Below are positions 52,456 through 60,495 of a stretch of 64,000 nucleotides of DNA, in pieces. Location: NCBI RefSeq assembly GCF_003074135.1, contig NZ_PPDK01000001.1:620001-684000 (forward strand), read 5' to 3'. The translations under genes and the position numbers were made by a program. Source of the stretch: Euzebya tangerina. GTDB taxonomy: Bacteria > Actinomycetota > Nitriliruptoria > Euzebyales > Euzebyaceae. The notes beneath the pieces are model-generated. The model saw nothing but the letters and a program-made list of their open reading frames with translations, had not been told where the DNA came from and did no database searches. The number at the start of each line of letters is the position of its first letter. Within the stretch, counting starts at the first letter, position 1.

Positions 52456-53082
52456 TCAGACGTCTGAGGGTCGGCGAGAGGACTCGGCGAGCGCCACGAC
52501 GGCACGCCGGGTCATGGTGATGAGGTCCGCCGGTGTGCACGGCAGCCCGGAGGTGGCGATCTGCGGGTCGGCGAGGACCGCCGCGTGACCCTGTGCAATG
52601 GCGTAGGCGGACACCATCAGCGTCGGTGCGTCCTCGCCAGCGATCTCGTCCGCAGCGCCAAGGATCAGGGCGGTCGCCCTAGTGCCGAGCGCGTCGAGGT
52701 CGGGGGCTTCGTGTTTGTCGATGCCCGGTGAGAACACGATGGCGTGGGCGGCGGGCTCGGCGGCCGCCCAGGCCACGAACGCCGCCATCATCCCGCCCAG
52801 GCGCTGCACCGGGTCGTGGTCCTGCACGGCGTCGAAGGCCTCGACGAGTCGGGCGTAGGGGGCGACCGCGGCGGATCGGAGGAGATCCTCGCGGTCGGAG
52901 AAGTGACGGTAGGGCGCGGCCGCGGACACGCCGGCGAGGACCGCGGCGTCCTTCATCGTGAAGCCGGTGACGCCAGCTTCGGCGACGAGCTCGAGCGTCG
53001 CCGAGCGCAGCGCGTTAGCGAGATCGCCGTGGTGGTAGCGACCGCTCGGCTTGGTGGACGTCGGGTCGGCCTGGGCGGACAT
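52456..53082 (-). CDS. TetR family transcriptional regulator
   Basis: A 208-residue regulator. The HTH lies at about residues 17-60: RYHHGDLANALRSATLELVAEAGVTGFTMKDAAVLAGVSAAAPYRHFSDREDLL, a canonical TetR N-terminus (YHHGDL type). The C-terminal ligand domain is helical and typical (GMMAAFVAWAAAEPAAHAIVF). Start ATG 53082 was chosen because MSAQ precedes the HTH; a GTG at 53130 is possible. Divergent from the SDR across 86 bp holding inverted repeats, hence a probable repressor of both genes. Confidence 0.9.
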   Translation of the reverse strand: MSAQADPTSTKPSGRYHHGDLANALRSATLELVAEAGVTGFTMKDAAVLAGVSAAAPYRHFSDREDLLRSAAVAPYARLVEAFDAVQDHDPVQRLGGMMAAFVAWAAAEPAAHAIVFSPGIDKHEAPDLDALGTRATALILGAADEIAGEDAPTLMVSAYAIAQGHAAVLADPQIATSGLPCTPADLITMTRRAVVALAESSRRPSDV

Positions 53083-53110
53083 CTGTGCCGATGTTAGCGA
53101 CGGCAGTCGC

Positions 53111-53158
53111 CTTATGTTATGGTTCTTCACATCCGTAAGTTACGACCATTCACATAAG
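53111..53158. promoter_or_regulatory. Double inverted repeat between tetR and the SDR gene
   Basis: CTTATGT at 53111-53117 mirrors ACATAAG at 53152-53158, and ATGGT/ACCAT lie just inside, so two nested symmetric half-sites span 48 bp. CGTAAG in the centre is a third similar half-site. The region is AT-rich and contains both promoters; it is the likely TetR operator. Confidence 0.5.
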
Positions 53159-53168
53159 GGTTCCCATC

Positions 53169-53996
53169 ATGGCCACCACCACCAAGACCGCCCTCGTCAC
53201 CGGCGCCACGACCGGCATCGGCGCCGCCGCCGCATCCGCCCTGGCCGTCCGCGGCTACACCGTCTATGGCACCGGCCGCGATTCCGGCCGCGTCCCAACC
53301 GATGGCGGCATCCGCCCGCTGGAGCTCGATGTGACCGACGAGGACTCCATGGTCAGCGCCGCGAAGGCCGTCCTCGCCGAGCGACCGGCCATCGACCTGC
53401 TGGTCAACAACGCCGGATACGGGCTCAACGGCTTCCTCGAGGACCTGCCCATCGACGAAATCCGCCGGCAGTTCGAGACCAACGTCTTCGGGCTGATCCG
53501 CATGACCCAACTCGCCGTCCCCTCGATGCGCGCCGCCGGCGGCGGCAGGGTGATCCACGTCGGATCCGTCGGCGGGATCATCACCGCACCCGGAGCGGGC
53601 GCTTATCACGCCTCCAAATTCGCCGTGGAGGCGATCAGCGACGTCCACCGCATGGAACTGCGGCCCTTCGGCATCCGCGTGACCCTCATCCAGCCCACCG
53701 GCGTCCACACCCCCTTCCTCACCAAACTCGACGACACCTACCCCGGCACCGGACCCGACAGCGCCTACGCCCACCTCCTCGAAGGCCACAAACAATCGGT
53801 CGCAGACCTCCACGCCAACGGCCCCAACTTCCTCGTCATCCCTGCAGAGAAGGTCGGTGAGGAGATCGCCAAGCAGGCCGACGCCCGGCGCCCCAAGTCC
53901 CGCGTTCGGGTCGGCGCATCGGCCAAGATGTTCGCCACGCTCCGCCGCAACGTCCCCGACAACGTCTGGGACCGCATGGCCACCAGCGCTATTTGA
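53169..53996 (+). CDS. Short-chain dehydrogenase/reductase
   Basis: A 275-residue classical SDR. ALVTGATTGIGAAAASAL is the cofactor loop, LLVNNAGYG the NNAG motif, VGSVGGI the catalytic Ser, and YHASK the catalytic Tyr-Lys. DVTDEDS suggests a role for an Asp near the adenosine. It is close in form to oxidoreductases that act on small carbonyl or alcohol substrates; the substrate is unknown. Controlled by the divergent TetR gene. Confidence 0.9.
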   Translation: MATTTKTALVTGATTGIGAAAASALAVRGYTVYGTGRDSGRVPTDGGIRPLELDVTDEDSMVSAAKAVLAERPAIDLLVNNAGYGLNGFLEDLPIDEIRRQFETNVFGLIRMTQLAVPSMRAAGGGRVIHVGSVGGIITAPGAGAYHASKFAVEAISDVHRMELRPFGIRVTLIQPTGVHTPFLTKLDDTYPGTGPDSAYAHLLEGHKQSVADLHANGPNFLVIPAEKVGEEIAKQADARRPKSRVRVGASAKMFATLRRNVPDNVWDRMATSAI

Positions 53997-54140
53997 GCGT
54001 CGAGCCCCCGCGCTGAAGGAGCCGGGCTCCACGTGCAGATGGTGCGCTCCGGATGAGCCGGCCTTAGGGGGTTGGCCGACATTGGATGGCCGGGGCCCTT
54101 GGAGCGATCGCGCGTGAAGACCGGCGTCGATCCGTCGATG
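53997..54140. other. No gene seen after the SDR stop
   Basis: Non-coding-looking sequence between the SDR stop and the HTH remnant. I see neither a convincing hairpin nor a coding frame. Confidence 0.4.
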
Positions 54141-54287
54141 GTGTGGACGGCTGGGCAGGCGCCCTTGTTCTCGGAGGAACTCCAGTGTCACGTACGCCTC
54201 TTCCTCACTGACCGACAGCGCAGCCGCGAGTTCGGCCGCGGTCGCGGAGCGGGCGGACCGCAGATATGCCCATGCCTCTGTTACCCC
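54141..54287 (-). pseudogene. Winged-helix HTH fragment
   Basis: About 49 codons read GVTEAWAYLRSARSATAAELAAALSVSEEEAYVTLEFLREQGRL, a helix-turn-helix/winged-helix pattern like MarR- or DprA-type domains. No start or stable continuation exists; the frame runs into low-complexity sequence on both sides. It is probably a gene remnant. Confidence 0.4.
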
Positions 54288-54295
54288 CGGGAAGC

Positions 54296-54690
54296 CGCAC
54301 GACCACCATCTTTGCCGACTGGGTATTCGCCCAGCCCTCGGGGATCGGGAACGACGGCCTGGCCCGCGTCGTCGGTCACGAACTGTTCCATGCGGTTGTG
54401 AACGGCCGAGGCGAGCAGGAGTCATCCTGGGTTTGCTCTCAGGATTGTCATGACATGCCGTGGTGGTTGCGGACTGACGGGAAACCGGACTGGGAACGGG
54501 AGCAGCGCATTAACGCCTCCCTTCTTCTTGATGAGGTCCGGGTCGAGCGGGCGCCGCACGAGACCGGGTGGTATCTCGATCCGCCCCGGGCCGGGGGCAT
54601 AGTGGGTATCTTGGCCGACGCACGCCTTGCAATCCGAGACGGTCTGAGACTGCGCTCTTCGGGCGATTCAGTGTCGGCGCCTATCGGCTC
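54296..54690 (+). pseudogene. Zinc-metallopeptidase-like remnant (HELFH)
   Basis: The frame opens about TTTIFADWVFAQPSG and contains VVGHELFHAVVNGRGE (HELFH at 54377-54391), an HExxH zinc site, followed by a downstream acidic stretch (LLLDEVRVERAPHETGWYLDPP). Only about 130 codons are related; no ribosome site or initial domain is seen, and the frame reads into the 61-bp repeat. It is lower in GC than its surroundings, consistent with imported DNA. Confidence 0.5.
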
Positions 54691-54691
54691 A

Positions 54692-54752
54692 CGAGGTTCT
54701 AGGAGGCCGTCTGCGGTCGGGCGCTGCCGGTGACCGAGATCGGCGCGGTGGT
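54692..54752. repeat. Right 61-bp direct repeat (in the TadG-like gene)
   Basis: Identical to 51779-51839. This copy is in its natural context: it covers the last 17 codons and stop of the gene at 54699-55175. Confidence 0.95.
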
Positions 54753-55175
54753 CGCCCCGACCATGCGCAGGAGGAGGAACTGGTACTGACCCTCCACCGT
54801 GACGGTGACGATGTCGGGGCTGGCGCTGACCGACCGGCCCGTGACCAGCCCCGACTGCGGGTGTGCGTCCACGGCGGCGAGGGCTCGGGCTTGCGCATGA
54901 TGTGGGTCGAGGACCGGGGCCTGATCGCCGAGGTCGTCGCGCAGTTCGGTCACCGCCACGGCCGTCGCGCCCGCGATGGCGGCGTCATCGGCGATGGCAG
55001 CGATCCGGCCCCGCGCCGATAACGCGGCCCAGAGATCCAGGCTCATCCCGCCCAGCAGCAGGACCAGCAGCGGCGTGAGGACCATCCAGACCGTGACCGA
55101 TCCGGACTCACCCATCGCGTCGGCGGGCCGTCGTCCGTCAGTGGGCCGTCGTCGTGGAGTCCGGAAGCGGTTCAT
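54699..55175 (-). CDS. TadG-like Flp pilus assembly protein
   Basis: A 158-residue protein with one N-terminal transmembrane segment (GSVTVWMVLTPLLVLLLGGMSLDLWAAL) and a secreted-looking Ala-rich body with paired beta strands. It matches actinobacterial TadE/G-type pseudopilins (Rv3654c-like). ATG at 55175 overlaps the upstream gene by 4 bp. Its 3' end is duplicated at 51779-51839, marking the island edge. Confidence 0.75.
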   Translation of the reverse strand: MNRFRTPRRRPTDGRRPADAMGESGSVTVWMVLTPLLVLLLGGMSLDLWAALSARGRIAAIADDAAIAGATAVAVTELRDDLGDQAPVLDPHHAQARALAAVDAHPQSGLVTGRSVSASPDIVTVTVEGQYQFLLLRMVGATTAPISVTGSARPQTAS

Positions 55176-55624
55176 GGCTGGCTGCGGAACGGGTTGAGCC
55201 TCCGGCGATGCTCAGCGCTTACCGTCGGTGGGGAGAACTCGCCGAGGAACGGCACCACGAGCGGGTCGCCGGTGATGCCGACCTGTGCACGGACCTCGCC
55301 CTCTCGGGGGGCCTGGCCATCCACCGGGGGTGGCAGGTGGATCTCGACGACGATGCCGTGGGGGCCGATGCCACGACCCGCGAGGAGCGATCGCGCGGCC
55401 TCGCTGCCCGCGTGCTCGGCCTGACCACTGTCGATGGCCAACGCCGCCGCGCGGGCCGCCTCACGGGCTGCCGCCCCCGCAGCATCGTGCTGGGCCGCCC
55501 AGCCGGGGAGGAGCCCCGCAAGCACCATGATCGGCAGCAGGATGGTCGCGATTCCGACAGCCCACTCGGTGGTGACGAAGCCACCGTCGTCCCGCCGCTG
55601 GTCGGCGGCCGGCAAGCTCGTCAC
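55172..55624 (-). CDS. TadE-like pilus assembly protein
   Basis: A 150-residue protein. GGFVTTEWAVGIATILLPIMVLAGLLPGW resembles the TadE prepilin-like start (G-F-x-x-x-E) with a hydrophobic helix, followed by an Arg/Ala-rich periplasmic-type domain. The GTG overlaps the preceding stop (GTGA), so it is translationally coupled to its neighbours. Confidence 0.75.
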   Translation of the reverse strand: MTSLPAADQRRDDGGFVTTEWAVGIATILLPIMVLAGLLPGWAAQHDAAGAAAREAARAAALAIDSGQAEHAGSEAARSLLAGRGIGPHGIVVEIHLPPPVDGQAPREGEVRAQVGITGDPLVVPFLGEFSPPTVSAEHRRRLNPFRSQP

Positions 55625-56010
55625 TCGGCGACCTCAGCCCGCACGTGGCCCGACACCTCGACACGCCGCTCCGGCAGGCCTGGGACCCAGGGCGTGAAGG
55701 CTGCGGTCACGCGGGCGACCGCTCCACCCGGCCCCAGCGAACAGCCGACCTCCGACACCGAGTCCGCCATGCCCCCCAGCCCAGCCCCGATGGCGGCGTC
55801 GATCCGGGCCACGCAGATCGCCTCGGACCGTGCGGCCACAGCCTGCCTGGCCCCCTCCTCTGCGGCCGACTGCAGCACACCGGTCGCATAGTGCACCACG
55901 AGTGCGTTGGCGAAGACGCTGAGCAGCGTCATCGTCAGCCCCACCATCGCGATGAAGGCGGGCGTGATGTACCCCGCCTCGCCGCTGATGCTGCGAGCCG
56001 CGCGGATCAT
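55621..56010 (-). CDS. TadE-like pilus assembly protein
   Basis: A 129-residue protein with one hydrophobic segment (GYITPAFIAMVGLTMTLLSVFANALVV) and Ala-rich, Cys-containing rest (AICVARIDAAIG, VGCSLGPGG): TadE-like. It lies 20 bp downstream of the small pilin, third of a chain of overlapping Tad accessory genes. Confidence 0.75.
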   Translation of the reverse strand: MIRAARSISGEAGYITPAFIAMVGLTMTLLSVFANALVVHYATGVLQSAAEEGARQAVAARSEAICVARIDAAIGAGLGGMADSVSEVGCSLGPGGAVARVTAAFTPWVPGLPERRVEVSGHVRAEVAE

Positions 56011-56030
56011 CCGGCGGTGTCCTGGCGCCG

Positions 56031-56231
56031 CTACAGGCCGAGCGCGTTGGTGATCTGGTTGACCACACCCTCGCCGACGCCGCTGAGCAGTCCCCAGATC
56101 ACGACCAGCGCAGCAACGCCCAGTGCCGCGTTGGCGAGCAACTCCGCCGTGGAGAAGCCATCCTCGTCCTCGAGCCGGTCTTGCAGCGCACTCAGGAGCG
56201 TGGTCCAGAGCGTGATGATCGTGCTGTTCAT
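56031..56231 (-). CDS. Flp-like small pilin (DUF4244-like)
   Basis: A 66-residue protein. DEDGFSTAELLANAALGVAALVVIWGLL is a class-III prepilin signature: G then F-S-T-A-E, with the +5 Glu typical of cleaved pilins, and one hydrophobic helix. The N-terminal leader of about 25 residues (MNSTIITLWTTLLSALQ) is the piece removed. AGGCAAGGGA precedes the ATG. It would be the main fibre subunit of the Tad pilus. Confidence 0.8.
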   Translation of the reverse strand: MNSTIITLWTTLLSALQDRLEDEDGFSTAELLANAALGVAALVVIWGLLSGVGEGVVNQITNALGL

Positions 56232-56280
56232 TCCCTTGCCTTTCGTGTTGCCATGGTGGTGATGCGGGGATCGGGGCGGC

Positions 56281-57195
56281 TCAGAGGCCGAGCAGTCCGG
56301 GTAGTGGCGCCGCGATGAAGAGCAGCATGAGCGGGGCCAGCAGTCCGATGATGGGCAGGAGGATCGCGGCACGCTTTGCCGTGGCCTCACGGCGGAGGCG
56401 GGTGAGCTGGTTCGCACGAGCATCGCGGGCCAGGCGGAGCAGCTCGGGAGCGGCGTCGATGCCGTGTCGGATCGCGCTGGCCAGCAGCCGATGGACCCTG
56501 GCAGCCTCTGGCTCAGGTGTGGTGCGGGCGACGGCGTCGAGCGCCGCTTCCAGCGGCTGACCAGCTCGGTGCTGGGCGAGTGCTTCCCGCAACTCGTCGG
56601 CCAGGTCACCCTGCGTGCGCTCGAGCGTGGCCGAGAGGCTCACCACCACCGAGCCGGTAGCGCGAAGGCGCATCGCCAGCAGCTGACACAGTGGCGGGAT
56701 GGCCGCGCGCAGTTGCTGCCGTCGGTGGTCGATCGCACGGTCGACCGCACCCGTGGGGCGGAGCACCTGCGTCGCGCCGGCGAGGAGCCCGACGGCCAGC
56801 GACGCGAGTGGGGCCAGCCCGACAGAAGCCCCGACCCCGACCCCCAGGGCCCCGCCGCCCGCCGCGAAGAGCAGTTGGCGAACGCGGTACTCGCCGACCA
56901 TCTGTCCCGGGGTGCCCTGATACAGACCGGACTGCGCCAGTCGCGCCTCGAGTTGCGGGTCCGAGCGACCGCCGTGGAGGGTGCCCGCCAGGCGCTGCCG
57001 CCAGGTGGCCGGCTGGCCGGCCCTCCGGGCCACCGGTGGGGCGACCACGGGTTGTCCCAGCGCGGAGAGCCCCGGTGCCGCGTACGGCCGGACCCGGCCT
57101 GCCAGCCGCCGCATCGGTCGGCGGTAGAGCACCAGGGCCGTGAGGACGAAGGTGGCCGTCGAGGCGGAGGCGATGAGGACGAGGATGGCCGTCAC
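56281..57195 (-). CDS. tadC: Tad pilus inner-membrane platform protein TadC
   Basis: A 304-residue protein with the GspF/TadC-type fold: a long basic N-terminus, two hydrophobic cores at about 115-160 and the C-terminal pair (ILLPIIGLLAPLMLLFIAAPLPGLLGL). LREALAQHRAGQPLEAALDAVARTTPEP resembles the GspF helical cytoplasmic domain. GTG start overlaps tadB by 4 bp. It anchors the ATPase to the membrane. Confidence 0.85.
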   Translation of the reverse strand: MTAILVLIASASTATFVLTALVLYRRPMRRLAGRVRPYAAPGLSALGQPVVAPPVARRAGQPATWRQRLAGTLHGGRSDPQLEARLAQSGLYQGTPGQMVGEYRVRQLLFAAGGGALGVGVGASVGLAPLASLAVGLLAGATQVLRPTGAVDRAIDHRRQQLRAAIPPLCQLLAMRLRATGSVVVSLSATLERTQGDLADELREALAQHRAGQPLEAALDAVARTTPEPEAARVHRLLASAIRHGIDAAPELLRLARDARANQLTRLRREATAKRAAILLPIIGLLAPLMLLFIAAPLPGLLGL

Positions 57196-58073
57196 GACGC
57201 CGCCCCCTCGGGTATCAGGACCCGCACGGGGTCCGGGGTCCGGGACAGTCGTGAGGAGATCGCCACGCCCGCCAGGCTCATCACCGTCCCGATCCCGATG
57301 ACCAGTGCTCCGGCACCGCTGGCGTAGAAGTCCTGGAACGGGCCTGGCCGTGCGGTGAGGACGACCAGCACCAGCCAGGGCAACGCGAAAACCAGCCGCG
57401 CGTTCAGCTTGCCCTCGAGGGCCAGGGTCTCGGTCTCCTCGGCGACGGCCAACTCGTCCTCCACCGCTCGGGACAGATCGTCGATGATGTCCAGCACGAT
57501 CCGGCCCCCTTCGACGTGGGCGACGGTCAGCACCTCGACGATCCGGTCCGTCAGCGGCTCGGACAACTCGTCTCGCGCAGCTTCCAGGGCCGGCACCAAG
57601 CCGACGGTCTGGATCCGGGCGGCCAGGCCGGATAGCGGCTCGGTCAGCGCCGGAGGCCCGTTCAGGGAGACGTCGATGAGGGCGTGGGAGAGCGGGCGGC
57701 CGGCGCGCAGGCTGCCCGCGATCTGCGCCAGGGCATCGGGCCACGCGCTGCGGATGGCCCGGAGACGTCCCCTCGCTCTCGTGCGGAGCATGACGATCGG
57801 TGCGGCAGCGGCGACGACGACCGGAACGCCCGCCAGCGCCCAGATCGGGGTCAGCGACGTGATGACCACACCAACTGCCAGGGCGGCCGCGAGACAGCCG
57901 GCGACGACCTGCGACGGTGACCAGCCAAGCCCCGCCGCCGCGATGAGATCCTGCAGCGCAGGGGTCTTCTCCCGACGCGGGCGACCAGCTCGCCGAACGG
58001 GCAGCTGGCCTCGGACGGCCGCCACCGCCAGCGCCGCGAAGAGACCGGAGCAGACGACGGCGAGCCCGATCAC
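57192..58073 (-). CDS. tadB: Tad pilus inner-membrane platform protein TadB
   Basis: A 293-residue protein (GTG at 58073 gives VIGLAVVCSGLF as the first helix). It carries the GspF-like cytoplasmic helices (LPALIDVSLNGPPALTEPL-like; VEGGRIVLDIIDDLSRAVEDELAV) and two C-terminal helices. It starts 4 bp inside the CpaF stop and ends 4 bp inside tadC. Partner of TadC in the assembly platform. Confidence 0.85.
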   Translation of the reverse strand: MIGLAVVCSGLFAALAVAAVRGQLPVRRAGRPRREKTPALQDLIAAAGLGWSPSQVVAGCLAAALAVGVVITSLTPIWALAGVPVVVAAAAPIVMLRTRARGRLRAIRSAWPDALAQIAGSLRAGRPLSHALIDVSLNGPPALTEPLSGLAARIQTVGLVPALEAARDELSEPLTDRIVEVLTVAHVEGGRIVLDIIDDLSRAVEDELAVAEETETLALEGKLNARLVFALPWLVLVVLTARPGPFQDFYASGAGALVIGIGTVMSLAGVAISSRLSRTPDPVRVLIPEGAAS

Positions 58074-59353
58074 GACAGCACCGCCGTGTCCGTCATCAGG
58101 TGCCCGGACAGGACGTCGCGGAGTCGTCGGCCCGCTGGGAGGAGCCGCTCGAACCGGTCGATGCCGGGCGGCACCACGCCGGTCCACTGCAACGGTGTCC
58201 CCGGTCCATCGGGTCGGGTGAAGATCGGCTCGGTTGCGAAGACGTCCCCGACGTTGGGCATGACCGCCACGATCTCGCGCACCTCACGCCGAGCGCCCCC
58301 ATCGCTGCGATCGTGCAGGTCGACGTGGACCACCAGGTCGATCGAGGAGGCGAAGATCTTGCGGACCATCGTCTCCGGGACGTGCTCGCCGGCCATGATC
58401 GCCGCGTTCGTGATGGCCTCGAGGGCATCCTGACCCGAGTTGGCGTGGACCGTGCACGCAAACCCGCACCCCGCATTGACCGCTCTCGTCAGCTCGAACG
58501 CCTCGGCTCCCCGGACCTCGCCGACGACCAGCAACTCGCAGCGCATGCCCAGGCAGAACTTCAGCAGATCGCGCATCGTGATGGCCGACTCGCCGGAGGG
58601 CGAGGGGGCCCGGGTCTCGTAGTAGGAGCCGTGGGTGAGCGGGACGGTCAGCTCACGGATCTCCTCGCAGACCCGAACGCACCGGCCGGCTGGCGCCGCA
58701 CCGAGCAGGGCGGTCAACAACGACGTCTTGCCGGCGCCGGGCTGCCCGCTCACCAGAACGCTGGACCAGCCGCGCATCACCAGCTTGAGCAGCTCGGCCG
58801 CCTCGGCTGAGAGCGAGCCGGCGTCGACCAGACTGTCCATCGTGTGGCGGCGAGACGAGTGTCGTCTGATCGTCGCCGAGAGCTGCTCGGCCACGGGGGG
58901 AATCGCGGCCGACAGCCGGGCCTTGCCGTCGAGGATCCGTGCCTGGACCAGTGGGCTGCGGGTGTCCAGGGTCCGCGTGGTGGGGGCCAGCAGCCGTGCG
59001 ACGACCGCTCTGTTCTCCTCCTCCGTCGTGGGGGCATCGAGCCCGTGGAGTCGACCGGTCCGGTCGAGGTAGGTGACCCGAGGCCCCTCGATGAAGACCT
59101 CCTCGACCTCGGGGCGCGAGAGGATGTCGGTCAGCGGGCCGAACGCCGTGATCGCCGCCACCAGGCGGCTGGCCATCTCGGTTGCGTCACGCAACCGAGG
59201 CGTGCTCCCCGTCTCGGCCGAGCGCTGGTACTCGCGCACGGTGGCCGCCACGAGAGCACGGACACGCTCGGGATCCGTCTGTGGATCGAGGCGCTCGTTG
59301 TCCATGCGGGTCAGGACGTCGGCGCGGAGCCGGCCGTATGCCGTCGCCGTCAT
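58070..59353 (-). CDS. tadA: Tad pilus assembly ATPase TadA/CpaF
   Basis: A 427-residue secretion ATPase. Walker A is GQPGAGKTSLL, the Asp box is RCVRVCEEIREL, Walker B-type GMRCELLVVGEVRGAEAFEL, and the His box CTVHANSG; the upstream TMDSLVDAGSLS helix is normal. It powers pilin polymerisation on the cytoplasmic side. ATG overlaps the cpaE stop (ATGA). Confidence 0.92.
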   Translation of the reverse strand: MTATAYGRLRADVLTRMDNERLDPQTDPERVRALVAATVREYQRSAETGSTPRLRDATEMASRLVAAITAFGPLTDILSRPEVEEVFIEGPRVTYLDRTGRLHGLDAPTTEEENRAVVARLLAPTTRTLDTRSPLVQARILDGKARLSAAIPPVAEQLSATIRRHSSRRHTMDSLVDAGSLSAEAAELLKLVMRGWSSVLVSGQPGAGKTSLLTALLGAAPAGRCVRVCEEIRELTVPLTHGSYYETRAPSPSGESAITMRDLLKFCLGMRCELLVVGEVRGAEAFELTRAVNAGCGFACTVHANSGQDALEAITNAAIMAGEHVPETMVRKIFASSIDLVVHVDLHDRSDGGARREVREIVAVMPNVGDVFATEPIFTRPDGPGTPLQWTGVVPPGIDRFERLLPAGRRLRDVLSGHLMTDTAVLS

Positions 59354-60495
59354 CGGGCAACCCCCAACTGCCCCACCAGCGCCCGGACGTCGCGGCGGAA
59401 GGGCCCGCGGGTCACCCGACCGCCCTGCCAGGCAGCCCGGCCGACGCCGGCGTGCTCGGCGATGGTGTGGACACCCACCCCGCCGACCGCTCGTGACAAC
59501 TCCATCATCGCCTCGTCGCGGACGTACCGGTCTCGCGTCACGCGGTTGAGGACCAGGTGGGTCCGCTGGCGGACGGTGTCCAGAGCCGCGAGCAGCGACA
59601 TCGTCCGGGCGATCGCGACCGGTGTCGGAGCGGTGACCACCAGCACGACGTCACAGCGGTGCGCCAGCACACGAGCGTGTCCGAACCGCAGCCCGGTGGC
59701 TCCCTCGACCGTGGCCGGCAGGTGGCCGAGATCCGTCACCACGACCTGATGGTCGTGGCGCAGCTGGTCGGTGACGCGCTCGATGGCCCCGGGCCGGATG
59801 GTCTCCCAGTCCTCACCCGACGGCATGCCGGTCAGGACGTTCAGCTGCTGCCGATTGGTGAGCGGCTGGACGACTCCACGCATGGGCTCGGATTGCTCGA
59901 GCAGGGTGGTTGCCGTGTGCAGGTTGGGGTGCAGCGCCAGGCCGAGCCGTTGCGCCAGGCTGGGGCCGGACTCGTCGAGGTCCACCAAGGCCGTGCGACG
60001 GTTCGTCGCCGCCAGGGTTGCCGCCACCTCGACCGCGACCTCGGTCACACCGACCCCACCGGCGGGGCCGGTGACGCCGATCAGCCGGCCGTCAGCCCGG
60101 GGCCGCTGGATCGGCTCCGGCCGGGGCGGCCGGTCGTCCGGGTGGACGGCAGCGAGACGACTGAGTTGCGCGACGAACGCCGTCGTGTCGGCGTCGATCT
60201 CGATGACCGCGTCGACCCCGGCATCGATCAGCTCACCCTTGCCGTGGGTGTCCCCTGGGTCGTAGACGCCGAGGACGGAGCGGCCCGAGTCGTGCAGGTC
60301 CCGCACGAACCGGCGGGTCAGGAAGGACGTGATGTCGTCGACGACGACCACGTCGCACTGCTCGGCCCGGGCATCCTCGGGGGTCAGAACGGTCGCCCGG
60401 ACCAGCAGCCCTCCGTGGTCGGCCGCGTGGGCCCGAAGCCGCCCGGCCCACCCGCGGGGTGTGGCGGCGAAGACGACGACGGGGTCGGGCGTCAC
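59350..60495 (-). CDS. CpaE/TadZ-like pilus localisation ATPase, Walker lysines lost
   Basis: A 381-residue protein: a receiver-like N-terminal half (residues 1-125) and a MinD/ParA-like half. The deviant Walker A reads GPAGGVGVTE (143-152), in which both expected lysines are replaced (A145, V150), so ATP hydrolysis is unlikely; CpaE/TadZ proteins are known to be divergent here. It helps position the Tad machinery. GTG start overlaps cpaB. Confidence 0.8.
   Translation of the reverse strand: MTPDPVVVFAATPRGWAGRLRAHAADHGGLLVRATVLTPEDARAEQCDVVVVDDITSFLTRRFVRDLHDSGRSVLGVYDPGDTHGKGELIDAGVDAVIEIDADTTAFVAQLSRLAAVHPDDRPPRPEPIQRPRADGRLIGVTGPAGGVGVTEVAVEVAATLAATNRRTALVDLDESGPSLAQRLGLALHPNLHTATTLLEQSEPMRGVVQPLTNRQQLNVLTGMPSGEDWETIRPGAIERVTDQLRHDHQVVVTDLGHLPATVEGATGLRFGHARVLAHRCDVVLVVTAPTPVAIARTMSLLAALDTVRQRTHLVLNRVTRDRYVRDEAMMELSRAVGGVGVHTIAEHAGVGRAAWQGGRVTRGPFRRDVRALVGQLGVAR

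Larger units (their letters stand above)
51779..54752. mobile_element. 2.9-kb island bounded by 61-bp direct repeats
   Basis: Perfect 61-bp direct repeats at 51779-51839 and 54692-54752 enclose one intact TetR/SDR gene pair and several broken fragments (SDR end, HTH piece, metallopeptidase piece). The right copy is the natural 3' end of the TadG-like gene, whereas the left copy is an orphan. This is the layout left by site-specific integration at a gene 3' end or by recombination between duplicated ends. No integrase or transposase is present, so any mobility would need an enzyme from elsewhere. Confidence 0.5.

Noticed and set aside
53127-54425. 432-codon minus-strand frame over the SDR gene
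   Set aside because: Only the winged-helix piece at 54141-54287 looks like protein; the rest is antisense to the SDR and rich in Val/Gly/Asp.
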